Origin: Macrolepiota albuminosa
Taxonomy: Eukaryota; Basidiomycota; Agaricomycetes; Agaricales; Agaricaceae
DNA length: 64,000 nt
NCBI GenBank assembly: GCA_027475525.1
Contig: JAMWFC010000009.1
Span: forward strand, 2,336,187-2,400,186
Reading direction: 5' to 3'
Within the stretch, counting starts at the first letter, position 1. The number at the start of each line of letters is the position of its first letter. Position numbers and translations under genes: made by a program. Under the pieces are notes generated by a model, which was not told the DNA's origin, did no database searches, and saw only the letters and a list, made by a program, of their open reading frames with translations. Below are positions 45,301-55,074 of the stretch, piece by piece.

Positions 45301-47005
45301 CACACACACGCAGGAACAAGCGCCTGCGCACACACAAGATGGCAACGCCGAGATCGATCACGACAGGATACTTGCCGCAATATCCCATCCCAGCGACATC
45401 GACCCGCTACCCCTGGACGATGAGGACGAACCGCAATCATGGAAAGAAGCACAGACCGGACAGAACGCTGAGAAATGGAGACGGGGGTACCAAGAGGAGC
45501 TCGAATCACTGAAGGAGATGGGAGTGTACGTGCTTGTGCCGAGATCGGAAGTGCCGACAGATCAGAAGGTCAAAAAGGCCAGGCCAATCTTCAAAGTCAA
45601 GCAAGACGAGCATGGCAATGCCGTCAGGTACAAAGTACGTCTTGTGTTTCGAGGATACGAGCAAGTCTACGGTAAGGACTACAATAAGACCACGTCCCCG
45701 ACTGCGCGCATGGAGACATGGCGCATACTCCTACACCTAGCAGCGGCCGAGGGGTGGGACGCCGCTCAAATCGACGTGAAGACTGCATTTCTATACGGGG
45801 TCCTGCCGAAGAACGAGGTGCAGTATATGGAGCAGCCAGAAGGGTTCGAGGAGCGAGGAAAGGAAGACTGGGTATGCAAGTTGGTTAAAGGATTATACGG
45901 CATGAAGCAGGCAGGACGAATATGGAACCGCACGCTAAATGAACGAATGCTGTCATGGGGGTTCACTAGGCTCGCATGCGAAACGTGTGTCTACTACAGG
46001 AAAACAGAGACAGGTACTGTAATTGCTGCCGTACATGTTGACGATTTTCTATCCATTGCGAGTTGCAAAGGCGAAAATGACAGGTTCAAGGCAGAGATGA
46101 GGGGAGCCTGGACGATCTCGGACCTGGGAACCCCACGGCACATCGTCGGCGTGGCAACAGAGTGGGACAGGACGAATCACACGGTTGCACTCTCGCAGAC
46201 GGCATTTATCTCCCGTGTGGTACGGCAATTTGGCCAACAGGACGCACACCCGCTCTCACTGCCTATGGAACCAGGAGCAAAGCTCAGATGCCCAAACCGC
46301 GAACGTCAAACCAAGGAGGAGAAAGAGGACATCAGTAGGTTGCCGTACAGATCACTGGTCGGGTGCCTACTTTACATCGCGATCGCCACCAGACCAGACA
46401 TAGCATACGCCGTTCAGCAACTGTCGCAGTTCCTCGACAACTACGACAGAACGCACTGGAGCGCAGGCATCCGGCTCCTCAGGTACCTCAAGGGCACCAA
46501 GGATATGAAACTGACGCTTGTGGGGCCCTCGGTTGTCCTGCGCGGGTTCACAAATGCTGATTGGGCAAGCTGCATAGATACGAGGCGGAGCACAGGGGGC
46601 TACATGTGGTCGTTAGGCTCAGGTGCAGTGTCCTGGTCAGTCCGCAAACAGAAGACAGTGGCAACGTCCTCCTGCGAAGCGGAGTACATGGCGGCGTACG
46701 AGTCGACACAGGAGTGCATCTGGCTCCGAACTCTGATGAACGTGATCGGGCGCAGTTACATGACGACGAGACCCACTACATTGTTCTGCGACAACAAAGC
46801 TGCTATCGTGCTGTCCGAAGACCCAACTGCTCACGCCAGGGTCAAGCACTTCGACATTAAATATCACTTCTTACGGGAACGAGCCCATATGGGCGAGATC
46901 ATCATAAAGTACGTTAACACTAGGGATAACGTTGCCGACATGTTCACGAAAGCTCTGCCGAAACCCCTATTCCTACGCCTTCGTCAGATACTTGGCGTAA
47001 CCTAG
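42317..47005 (+). CDS. Copia Gag-Pol polyprotein, 1562 aa
   Basis: Single frame with all copia domains in order. Gag-like region, residues about 20-240 ('FNRWSKALEIHLSLLGLKFY'). Protease 'FYIDSGATVHIS' near residue 430. Pre-integrase zinc domain 'TWHRRLGHANYQAI' with 'CDNCLLGKQ' (560-620). Integrase core with 'VWVDLMGPV', 'TGFDGELNSDE' and 'HIGRIERMHRT' (630-750), giving the D, D and E residues. RT from about residue 1040 with 'AAQIDVKTAFLYGVLPKNEV' and the 'AAVHVDDFL' box; RNase H with 'NADWASC', 'SSCEAEYMA' and 'LFCDNKAA'. A Cys/His-rich patch after gag is not a standard zinc knuckle. No broken catalytic motif is seen. It ends at TAG 47 bp before the 3' LTR. Confidence 0.93.
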   Translation: MTTDTKMSTIDATAPSVRAISIRGAEWKHDKFSRTSPAANFNRWSKALEIHLSLLGLKFYVFRAYIPCPSASAEPVAYGNWIANDDLARAVILTALDDSEYEGLDEATTAAALYNTVKSRAEGEGPVRMVALMQEVLKIQCSSTESLTVMAKRICDIVHRIFAIKALDEDIFKCVMLLNSLNDPQYASLQAQVSRGLADATTKAPYTSDNIRKLMETMQNLSSLKASTPSISTDSALAATARGRWRSQKPWLPGHTHHAGARCCTTCATHGRSCGGHEAPFCAHPGGAMEKQGFDAARNAARAASPATTSQASKGKGAASGGKVYTQLTGPQGKVYLVEDGDLGKLQTLSATQTPAGFAGLATDDVPTTADDSEWEGWMAIIEEEVDLKVSVDWRQNSGGDVQNEPTMIKPLSQSQDTALMTVADQPFYIDSGATVHISPHKSDFITLKPIDLRDIKGVGGSAITARGVGDIQLRTTNGDTLSLEGALYVPNSTVRLISVSRLAVSNCARSTFDNEGVQIIDKSSGKIIAQGPLIQGKKLYTINLSDAVAEHAYSIRHEVDLTTWHRRLGHANYQAIQQLARDRKIKGALTLSHHPPPKCDNCLLGKQTRTPIPKTRQEGHRAKRKLGIVWVDLMGPVNVQSKSGNHYILDIVDDFTSMPWSIPLRNKSDAFPALKAWEAARSNECGLKVGKYRTGFDGELNSDEMKAWLETRGTTIEHSAPYTSAHIGRIERMHRTLMGKARTMRLDSGCPEYLWDEFYITAAHLHAKTPTKSLNGKTPHELWFDKCADYSYMREIGCRAFVLIPTHNPKVKPRSIECVLIGYGQNSKTYRCWDKERKKVYQSYHVKFIESHERPLTTDPEQSATPKPMTTSPTLPPIPSLQDLDLSASLQPQQVDDDLAEFELEQPVTATQQPIPDDDRDHEDTAPRRSKRLRHPTEKASTEDGRPKTRLERAVEQVRESERRLKEAKVERAVATEEGRREGMAEPGTEDDHHTHTQEQAPAHTQDGNAEIDHDRILAAISHPSDIDPLPLDDEDEPQSWKEAQTGQNAEKWRRGYQEELESLKEMGVYVLVPRSEVPTDQKVKKARPIFKVKQDEHGNAVRYKVRLVFRGYEQVYGKDYNKTTSPTARMETWRILLHLAAAEGWDAAQIDVKTAFLYGVLPKNEVQYMEQPEGFEERGKEDWVCKLVKGLYGMKQAGRIWNRTLNERMLSWGFTRLACETCVYYRKTETGTVIAAVHVDDFLSIASCKGENDRFKAEMRGAWTISDLGTPRHIVGVATEWDRTNHTVALSQTAFISRVVRQFGQQDAHPLSLPMEPGAKLRCPNRERQTKEEKEDISRLPYRSLVGCLLYIAIATRPDIAYAVQQLSQFLDNYDRTHWSAGIRLLRYLKGTKDMKLTLVGPSVVLRGFTNADWASCIDTRRSTGGYMWSLGSGAVSWSVRKQKTVATSSCEAEYMAAYESTQECIWLRTLMNVIGRSYMTTRPTTLFCDNKAAIVLSEDPTAHARVKHFDIKYHFLRERAHMGEIIIKYVNTRDNVADMFTKALPKPLFLRLRQILGVT

Positions 47006-47053
47006 TCCCATGCGCGAGGAGGAGAGAGGAGTCGTGTCCGTGGTAAGGAGGAG

Positions 47054-47387
47054 TGTTAGGTTGTGATAAGTGTGACGAGGTAAAGGGGTACCACGGACAC
47101 AACCTCAGGGCCATTGTGGCCACTCACTTTGCTTTGTACGAAAACACATATATACCTATCTGCTGATGTCGTACCCTCAGTTCCGTTTACGTGTTCTGAG
47201 GGTACGCAACTTACCATACTCTATATACTATACATACTAACACGTACCTAGATTGTGCTAATCACGTATCTATCTAGGTACTACAAATATAGTTCCGTTT
47301 ACGTGTTCTGAGGATTGTGCTAATCACGTATCTATCTAGGTGTTGGTCGCACCGTCAGATTTACTGCTGCTGCTACACGTTCCAACA
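47054..47387 (+). repeat. 3' LTR of copia element
   Basis: Same length and, by eye, same sequence as the 5' LTR. It is preceded by purine-rich GGTAAGGAGGAG as polypurine tract and followed by the target duplication CATTA. Confidence 0.92.
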
Positions 47388-47439
47388 CATTACGTTTTTT
47401 AATTTTCTTGACACGATCAGACAACGCGTGTCTGGTCAT
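47388..47439 (-). pseudogene. T2 transposase, first codons beyond the copia insertion
   Basis: A minus-strand ATG at 47437-47439 opens 'MTRHALSDRVKKIKKR', which continues in frame at 41734 once the copia element and one CATTA copy are removed. This identifies the copia target as the N-terminal codons of the T2 transposase. Confidence 0.7.
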
Positions 47440-47861
47440 TTGAGCGATTGATGCTGAGAAGCTTGATGGTGGATGCGGTGGGGCTAGTGCGGGTTATGCT
47501 TGGGCTGTCACGCTAAAAGGCACTCAACAAAGTCATGCATTTTGCGACGCGTCCACACCCCCAACGCGCCTCGGACTTTTTTTGTTTATGTTCCGTAGTT
47601 CAATAGCTTTCCATAGGTATCAATCTTGTGCAGGTTTACTGGGTATATCAAGAGAAATCTTGCTCCGAAAAGTTGCCATCAGCACAAAATCACTTGTCCC
47701 TCCGCGTAAAATTACATATTCAGCTCAAAACTGGGTATACATATTCTCAAGGGGTATATCATTGCTGTATGTAGTAACATCAGGGCGAAATATGAGGCAT
47801 TGGTCCAGTAGACGGGTAATTGCCATTGACCTATTGGTTGCCAGTCATGTGGATTACACTG

Positions 47862-49534
47862 TATATATCAAAAAAATTGGTTTTTCTGATGTGTTCCTTC
47901 CCTTAGCATCTGGAACAAATTGTTTTTCAAACCATTCTTGTGCAATATAGTCATTAGTCCATCCATTTTTCAATGTTGCAATTCTAGAATTGATCAGTTC
48001 AATAACTTTTATAATTGTAATCATTATTCAACTTACAACACACCAGGAACTTGATACTATTTTTCAAACATGCTTGAGCCAGAAAACACAAAGCATGATT
48101 TGATAATGTAAGTTCTATCAGCACAAACCACTTCAATGACTGTTACCAACTGAAGATCATCACTTTTTAGATGATACTGTGACCTATCCATGATGTCAAA
48201 AACAAACTTTTCAGCTTTTCCTTTCTGGCTGCCTCTCATGCCTACTTGCACCTGCTAACTCTATTTTGATGAGTGAAACAATGATGGAGGTGGCAGGTAA
48301 GAAAATCAAGATGTAAAGAAAACTAAGATATAAAGAAAATTGGGATGAAAAGAAAATTGAGATGTGTTCCTTGATTTCTCTTTTTTTTTCCTAAGCTGTG
48401 CTGATAGAATGGCATGAAGCCATTGCATGAATGAGAATGGGACTTTTTCAAATATAATAGTGAAAGGCCTTTGATGACCATTTCCCTGCAGCCTGAATCA
48501 AATGCAGAGCTATGCCAGATTTAGCCAGGAATGTTGCACCACCGGCACACATCAATTGACCAGCTATTGAGGTCAGAAAAAAGCTCCTGAGTTTTGATAT
48601 GAAGAAGGCACAAGTTGGTTGCTCTCCTGACTCTGTCAACCAAAGCTCTCTTCTTGAAGGAAACTTCCTATTGCGGTTGTTGAAGTAAAGCACAAAGTAC
48701 TTGTATGGGTCAGCAGCATGGGGTGTTTGGAGGATGACAACTTTATTGCCCTCAAAGTAAGTGTCAGACTTTTGTGATGGCAATAAGAATTTGAAACAGT
48801 TGGCAAAAACTCTGACTGACAAGTACTTTATTACCTTTCAGTTGGTTTTCAGGTCCATGCTGTCTGGTTGGCAGAGTTCTCTGAGGCATAAAGGACCATA
48901 AAATCTGGTGAGGAGGAGAAATATGAAAAGGACATTGTCATAGCTTGAGTTTGTGTTTAACTGATCAACTACCTGCAAGAGGTTGTCTCTCAATAACGGT
49001 AGTTTTCTGGAGATGGTCTTTTTATCCATATTGTAGGTGTTCTCCCAGAGAATGTTATTCTTCTTCATATGCTGTGTCAGTTGCTAAAAATGGTTATGAA
49101 CAATTGTATAATTGAATGCCTGTGCATGCTTTGGATCTAAGCTACTGCCCCACCCTAGGTGGCAAGCAAGAAACCTCTGAATCCAAGACTTTGAAATAGG
49201 CCATTGCTGAGCTTTGGGGAGCAGTGATTCCACTTTTGGACAAAGAGTTTTTTTACTGACTGGGTGACCTGTAATATGTACCAAGGTACTTGATCCAATC
49301 AATGAGAGTTCTTTCTTGTGCAGGAGTGAGGAGTAATTGTTTCCTATGTGCCTTGGCTTTGTGTTCAGTCTTGCCTTTGTACCAACACCAAAGAGTTATG
49401 TATGGGAGTGTGTAATGTTTAGCTGCATGTTTAACAGAATTGAAAACTCCATTTTTCAAATCTTTACAAGCCTCCCGTATGAGCTCCTTGGTGGCCAGGC
49501 TGACAGAATCTTGATAAATAGCTAAGCAAACCAT
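47862..49534 (-). pseudogene. Old pogo/Tigger-type transposase T1, N-terminal half, with nested insertion
   Basis: From the right: helix-turn-helix region ('VKHAAKHYTLPYITLWCWYK', 49430), 'LTPAQERTLIDWIKYLG', then the CENP-B type HTH ('ISKSWIQRFLACHLGWGSSL', 49190) and 'WENTYNMD' with the first catalytic Asp (49040). A recombinase fragment intervenes (48262-49030). T1 resumes with 'GMRGSQKGKAEKFVFDIMDR' (48240), 'LQLVTVIEVVCADRTYI' and 'EWFEKQFVPDAKG' (47910), ending at the T2 insertion. Stops and frameshifts are frequent and the sequence is AT-rich, so T1 is an old relic. Confidence 0.75.
48262..49030 (-). pseudogene. Crypton-like tyrosine recombinase fragment inside T1
   Basis: The minus strand reads 'LLRDNLLQVVDQLNTNSSYD', 'FIFLLLTRFYGPLCLRELC', then in the next piece 'RKFPSRRELWLTESGEQPTC', 'GQLMCAGGATFLAKSGIALH', 'LIQAAGKWSS' and 'FHYYI'. 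This is the catalytic domain of the fungal Crypton-type tyrosine recombinase family, in which the box is normally H-x-M-R-A-G-G, then G-R-W-S-S and a terminal Tyr. Here the Arg of the box is Cys and the His is lost. The N-terminal part is missing. The fragment interrupts T1 just after 'NMD'. The left junction is placed where T1 homology resumes (about 48262). Confidence 0.7.
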
Positions 49535-49588
49535 TTTTTATCATGTTGAAAGGACTCTGCTGTATGCAGAGTTTCAACAGCCCCCGTA

Positions 49589-49938
49589 TTGTCATGCTCT
49601 CTTATACCAGACACAGAGATATCTACTTTCTTTGACTTTCTACCTCTTTCCATCCCTTGGAAAATTATAAACAAGACACTATGTATGTGTCAAAGTGTTT
49701 GGCATACTCAAATTCTATATAATTTTTGTTGATTTATTTCACTGAATCATGGTGGATGACCAAATGTGTTATGATTTCACACTTTTGGATTTTCTACACT
49801 TCGACAGATTCAAATTTCTATAGTGTAAGTACAGAGTCATCTTTGTATATACAATATCTATCTATGAATTTTTTCTGGGGTTGGAAGGTGGCTGGATCAA
49901 GTTACCCAATACAAATTTCACATCGTGACACATGACAG
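49589..49938. mobile_element. MITE-like repeat, copy 2
   Basis: 350 bp flanked by TA on both sides (49587-49588, 49939-49940). Ends TTGTCATGC and GCATGACAG-like (CACATGACAG) form short inverted termini (T/C)TGTCATG. It is nearly identical to 26907-27252. It lies just upstream of the T1 transposase start but seems to be its own unit, because the same length of sequence recurs in copy 1 without transposase. Confidence 0.65.
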
Positions 49939-49940
49939 TA

Positions 49941-50277
49941 TTAGAGGAACCAGGCAGGCTACACAGACACCTCAGATACTAATACACACAAACACGCCCG
50001 TGTCCGCACCGGCCCCGCATGGCCTCTCTGTTGCATATCTTTTGACTGCTCCTCAAAGCATCCCTTCGACGGTGGCTACACTCACACACACTCATATTAC
50101 ATCCACACCTCAGTTCTCATTCACGTGCTCGCACTCTCCATTCCTGGCCTCAGCGACGACCTGCTCAACACTAGAACAAATAGAAGAAATCATGTATTTC
50201 TTCTAGATAACTTGGTCTGATATTTAGATGAATTTTATAAGCTCAAAAGCGATAGATACTTTATACGAGCTCATGCC
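49941..50277. other. Gap between MITE and membrane protein gene
   Basis: Contains CA-rich and Pro/Thr-coding-like low-complexity sequence; no supported gene. It includes the 3' flank of the minus-strand membrane protein gene. Confidence 0.35.
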
Positions 50278-51553
50278 CTATGTTGTGCAGACGGCTGTAG
50301 CCTTGACTTCATCTCGTTCGGTGTTTGAAGTGTCGCTGCTAAGGGGAAAGCTAGATGCGAACAACATACGATTACCACGAGACGTAGCAGTGACCGAGCT
50401 TGACGCATATCCTGGCTTTACGCGAAGAGAGGACAGCTGGGTTCCACGCAAAGTTTCCTTTGCATTGTTGAGACCTACTCTCACGATGACTATAGAGAAG
50501 ATGATCCCGACAAGCGGAGAAGCCTAAATTCCTCAACTCAGTCCGGACATAGGTTACCTCAGGGGGCTTCTCACCATATCAGCAACAATTGGAAGGCTAC
50601 CTTGCCCCTTCTGAACTTGCAGGACAGTGATGTAAACAATGAGGTAAGCGGTGTTGAGGAGGCCACTCTCCATGATGATTCGAGCAATCGGTAGAAGTTG
50701 GCCACGATGGGCATGGACAGCTTGCTTGAATTGCCTTTCATTCATCCAGATGCGATACGCAACGAGTGCTTGCACGGAAAGTAATTGTCAATCGACTATC
50801 CATAGAGGATGAATTAAAAAAGCGCACAAGTAGCAATGGCATTCGCTACCAAAGAGAGCGTGAAAATTGCGGTCCCATACGTCCAAGGAGTTCTCAAAAT
50901 AAACATTCCAGCTGTCCTATGTTGAGTTGCCCAGATTGTCATGTAAGCCAGGACTAAAAGAGGCCATTAGTTATCAACGTATCAGGACTCCTCAAACACA
51001 TACCGGCGCTTATGAGTGCACAAATAGAGGGTATCACGATCAGCCACCAGTTTCTAGCCCAGATGATGAAGCAACGATATATCTAAAGAATATCAGTTGC
51101 GTTTCGTTTAGACTAGTAAGACACGCACCGCAATGACATCTCCGAGTATCATCATTGCAAAGAAGATAGCTCGTTTGGCTGCATTTATTGGAATGGAAAT
51201 GTTTGCAAGCCTAGCTTTCCGGCTGGGTCTATCCAAAGGTATGAATGCATCGAAGATGGTGGTCGTGTCAATAACAATTTGACCGGTCGCCAATAAAAAC
51301 ATCAAGCTAGTGGTCCAAGCGTTAGCTAACGGTCATGAGAAGGCGATCTCCTCACATAGAGGTCAAGATCAAGGGGACATTTAAAGGACCACCCCTTCTT
51401 CGGTATACAAGGATATACAGAGCACAGACTGTGAGTACGCAAAATATACCTATAAAACCCATTAGCCGTGCAGACGAATAGATCCACAGAACACGCACCA
51501 TAGAGTACAGCTTCAAGAACCAAACCAGCAAGTTCGGCGACGTCCGTTTGCAT
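50278..51553 (-). CDS. Seven-helix fungal integral membrane protein, 323 aa
   Basis: Seven exons with GT-AG introns join in frame: 51499-51553, 51356-51449, 51129-51306, 51004-51082, 50828-50953, 50575-50768, 50278-50523. The start is at 51553 (MQTDVAELAGLVLEAVLYG). Hydrophobic segments alternate with short loops: 'IFCVLTVCALYILVYRRR', 'LMFLLATGQIVIDTTTIFDA', 'IFFAMMILGDVIA', then 'IYRCFIIWARNWWLIVIPSI', 'AIFTLSLVANAIATSLVAYR', 'IIMESGLLNTAYLIVYI' and 'PLVGIIFSIVIVRVGL'. This pattern, with the GD-x-IA-IYRC-x-IIW block and the AYRIW / ESG / IIFS-x-IIVRVG blocks, belongs to a large family of basidiomycete membrane proteins of unknown function; it is not a recognisable GPCR or channel. The cytosolic C-terminus is Ser/Thr-rich. 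It is probably intact. Confidence 0.8.
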
Positions 51554-52525
51554 GGTGTACTCCGTAGGAAAATGTTAAGGTCATAGAAAAACGAGGAACT
51601 CACATATATATCTATGTCGCAGGGGTTAACATTCGGAGTTGAAGATCATGTTGATGTGTGAAATGTTTGAGCTCTCTTCTAGAATGTATAATGGATATCT
51701 TCATCATCTTCTGTCAGTCACACATGTACGCTCCGAGATAGACCTTCTCTACTCGCTTAATCACTTCGGTTGACAGTATGATCTCAATCAGATCTATCAG
51801 TGTCACGGCAACGTCTCCATATCGCAATTTATTCCATAGTCTACTTGCTCGACCATGAGGGCGCGTGCAGCACGTTTCATAACGATCATAGACCCCTTCT
51901 ATTCCTAATGATACCATGATCCATGGCATGTGATTCAAGTTCCTGATCCATGAAGGATTGGGGATTACTGCATCCCGATGGTCGAAAATTTAAGATATGT
52001 TTGTTCCCTTGGTTCTGATAATTGCACCACCTGGATCCTCACTCATTAAAGGAATGTCGGCTACCTTCTGGACGTCAGTCGCGCACATGACTGCTGCGAG
52101 TAATCCATACGTTACAAAAGGAATCTTGTAAAAACGCGGTGTAATATACTTGACGTATTGTAAATCTCACCATCTTCTATCTCCTGATTGATACTCCTAT
52201 CATGACCCCTAGATATTGTGTGATGGCGAGCTATCTCTTCTAATCTCACGAAGCCACTCTGACATCTTCTGTCTCCAGGGGTACCGGGTGAATTTATCCT
52301 AATCGTTAAGTATGGATACATGCAAGTCCGCCGACAAATGCCTTATGGCCGCGGAACGACGTGCAATGCAGGGACCCATGTATTCTATTCGTATTTGGAA
52401 GAAGGTGCCCATACACCTTTTTCATCCTTATTGCCCTTGGTACAGACAAGATTGTACAGCCAATTCTCTGTATTTATACAGCGAAAGCTATTAACCCAAC
52501 AGGCAACTAGGCTTCAATTTAACAC
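51554..52525. other. Intergenic region, no gene supported
   Basis: Short open frames on both strands (for example minus 51714-51938 and 52112-52321) show no recognisable motif and no splice pattern joining them. It should contain the upstream region of the membrane protein gene and the 3' flank of the transporter. Confidence 0.35.
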
Positions 52526-54457
52526 TCATCCTACAGTCTCTGATTCCTTCCGACGCCGCAAAATGATCAACGTTGTCGCAAAGCACGCACTTCCAATCAT
52601 GCTCGTGATCTGCACATGAGTAAGTCATACTTTAACGTCTGTAACAATTCAAATAATACTCACTCCACAGAAAACTGCAGGTCGCCACCACTGAAAGTTT
52701 TCTGTAAGTAGAGCGCCGCCTATCGGTGTACCTAAAGGTCTGTTAGGGTGTAAAGCAGTTTCTATTTCCTGTCATCCTACCAATAAGACCACCAATGCCT
52801 GCCGAAGATCAATCAGGTCACGGGTTCCTTATGATTCAGTAGACTTATTTGCGTACCAGAAAAAAAGAACGCGATTCCCATGCGTATTCTAGGATAAGTT
52901 CAGACATGTCTAACCAAGATGACGCCAATAAGACGATGGTTACCCTAGCTGAGACATATCACTGCTGAGAACGACTAGCATAGGACTGGTCAAGGCCACA
53001 ACTATCAAGGACGTCAGCCCTGGACACATTTAATAGTCGATCGAACCTACAAGCGCCAGCAAAGAAACCATAAAAGAGTGCTACAAGGACAACACCCGGA
53101 ATATCTTTCAGACCAATTATTCCGAACATCACAGCCGCACAAGCTCCGGTAGAAAAAGTCATCATGTTCATGACTCCCAAAGTATTTGACAAGAAACCAG
53201 GTACAATTCGACCAATGAAACTTGCAAAGTTGAGTATGATGAGCTGCGAAGGCGATAATGAAATTCCCGTAATCAATGATGAGGTTTCAGGCCTACTGAA
53301 TAGAAAGCAAAGTCCTTGTTCAGATTGTGCGATGTGGCGTCGAGTTGAAGATAAAATTGAGGGAAGTAGAATCCGATTGAAAATATGAGGAGCCTGATTT
53401 ACCCTTAGAGCTTGAGCACTAAGTGAAAAGAAAGTATTGCTCACCCGAACGCGGCAGTAATATATGCACTATCCGTGCTCAGATTATTGAGAATTTTTTT
53501 GCTGTCTTGCAATGGCGCTTTCTTCGTTGACACCTTGGTCCTCATCAAGCAACAAGCGATCAGAAGTAGACCGGCTTCTACACCTGCGCTCGCTCGGACA
53601 GTATTCCCAAACCCCAGTTTTCCGAAAAGATTGTTAAGCATGATAGGATGAAGGATTGCTCCTATGGACGCTCCCGAAGCGACAATTGTCATTGCAAGCG
53701 CTCGCCTGGTGGTGAAGTACTGTGAAACAACGGCGACGCTGGGAACGTAGGTCAATCCACCCCCTATGCCTGCACCGAGGCTTTGAGCGAGGAAAGCCTG
53801 GTCAAGTCAGTCTTACCCTACTGTGAATAGTTGTTGTATCACGTCACCTGATAGTAATGATTTGGTTTAGCGAGTGAAAGCATGAATAGAGAGAAGACAG
53901 TCAAACATGACCCTCCCCATAGCAGCGGATAGCTGCGAATCCGGATAGTTAATCACCAGGTAATGCCAAGGCGAGGTGAAAACCCACAAATATCCTCTGT
54001 CGTACAACCGACCAGCAAATACACCTCCTGCAATGAGAAGGAATGCATTGAAGCTACCTATCCACCTACAAAATTGGATGATTCAGATTTCTTGGCACAA
54101 AGTGAACTAGCTTACGATATCGAAGAAGGGGACGCATTCGTGATATATTCCCGAACATAGAAATCTGGAAATAAATAAGAAATCCTCACCTGGAGGGAAA
54201 CTGAGAACTGGGACATGCCTTGATATACTCCGAAGGATGAGGTGTAGCCAAAATTACAAACCTGGATAAGAAATGCGCCAAAAACTGGCATGAGTTTCGT
54301 CTCAGTGAAATGAGGCGGCAAGATTGTTTATTCCTTTACCTGTGCACCACGCTTCAATGCCTCCATCAGACGGTCGATTTTTTCCGTGTTCGGAGGAAGC
54401 AGTACCAGCGGAATTCTCGTTTTGCTTTGTCTGCGATAAACTTGGAGGGATCGACAT
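52526..54457 (-). CDS. MFS transporter, monocarboxylate (MCT)-type, 432 aa
   Basis: Twelve exons join in frame: 54340-54457, 54219-54284, 54116-54164, 53988-54065, 53848-53932, 53445-53797, 53297-53393, 53051-53243, 52944-53019, 52857-52888, 52664-52731, 52526-52609. A polar N-terminus (MSIPPSLSQTKQNENSAGT) precedes TM1 with 'VFGAFLIQVCNFGYTSSFGV' and 'YQDFYVREYI', the conserved start of fungal MCT-family carriers. 'LAQSLGAGIGGGLTYVPSVA' and 'YFTTRRALAMTIVASGASIG' (TM4-5) follow. The second half has 'FYFPQFYLQLDA', 'NFASFIGRIVPGFLSNTLG' and 'LGIRMGIAFFFSGTPIGGAL'. Intron 2 (54165-54218) appears to use a GC donor (AAG|GCATGT). Expected length, no broken exon. It likely moves a small organic acid or similar solute across the plasma membrane; the substrate is unknown. 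It is divergently transcribed from the P450 gene. Confidence 0.87.
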
Positions 54458-55074
54458 CTTCAAAGCCTTGAATAGTGCCAGCGAACGGGAGGATTAAACG
54501 TCGGGACCACACAAAGCCGCCGCCTTAAGTCAACCACGTATCATCCCATCAGTTTAATGACATCGCTTCGAGGAATAAATGACTGCAAGATTCAATCAAT
54601 TCGGCCCCCCTGGGTGACATAAGTCATCTATTTGGAAGCCAAACTTGATTATCGACTGGATCTACTGCATCTGATTGCGGAGTCACACCGCATCAGACAT
54701 GTATCACACAGATAATAGAGAAATTTCCGAAGGTGCAGTGAGTGGAAGCGTGCCAGCAGGCGATCGAGAACCTTATTTTCGTGTATTGATCAGATGAAAT
54801 TCAAACACCAATTTAAGCATCATCATTGGAACATAACAGCATCAAAGTACAACCAAACCACATGGCTGGTGTCTGGAGTCTGAATTTTGATTTTTTCCTC
54901 AATTGGTTTCTTTTCAGAAAACCTTTGGCGTGGGTACGATATTGGTCTCGGTCATGGCCGCCACTATCAATCACGCGCATCCACAGGGTAGATTTCATGC
55001 ATGGCTCATGGGAGAGGACTCATAGCTCCATAAATACCAGGACCTGTAATTACGGGAACATCTTCTAGCGCGGC
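54458..55074. promoter_or_regulatory. Shared intergenic region of divergent transporter and P450 genes
   Basis: The 617 bp between the two start codons must hold both promoters. No certain TATA box or repeated operator-like motif could be picked out. The arrangement allows joint control of the two genes. Confidence 0.5.

Larger units (their letters stand above)
41735..47387 (+). mobile_element. Ty1/copia retrotransposon, apparently intact
   Basis: 5653 bp with 334-bp LTRs (41735-42068 and 47054-47387) that I find identical by eye, and a perfect 5-bp duplication CATTA on each side. One uninterrupted 1562-codon gag-pol frame lies between. Base composition is higher in G+C than the surroundings. 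Everything points to a very recent insertion. It sits in the T2 transposase, which sits in the T1 transposase. Confidence 0.93.
40916..47861 (-). mobile_element. TA-flanked DNA transposon T2 (deletion derivative) carrying a copia element
   Basis: Termini are imperfect inverted repeats: CAGTGTAAGACACATGAATG from the left, CAGTGTAATCCACATGACTG from the right on the other strand, about 26 bp. Both are flanked by TA (40914-40915, 47862-47863), as for Tc1/mariner-pogo elements. Removing T2 rejoins the catalytic domain of T1 ('FLIY' + 'NGHG'). Without the copia insertion T2 is about 1.29 kb and encodes only a shortened transposase, so it would need a helper. Confidence 0.8.

Noticed and set aside
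51714..52321. Minus-strand ORFs as exons of a gene between membrane protein and transporter
   Set aside because: No recognisable domain, and no splice sites joining the pieces into a consistent frame.
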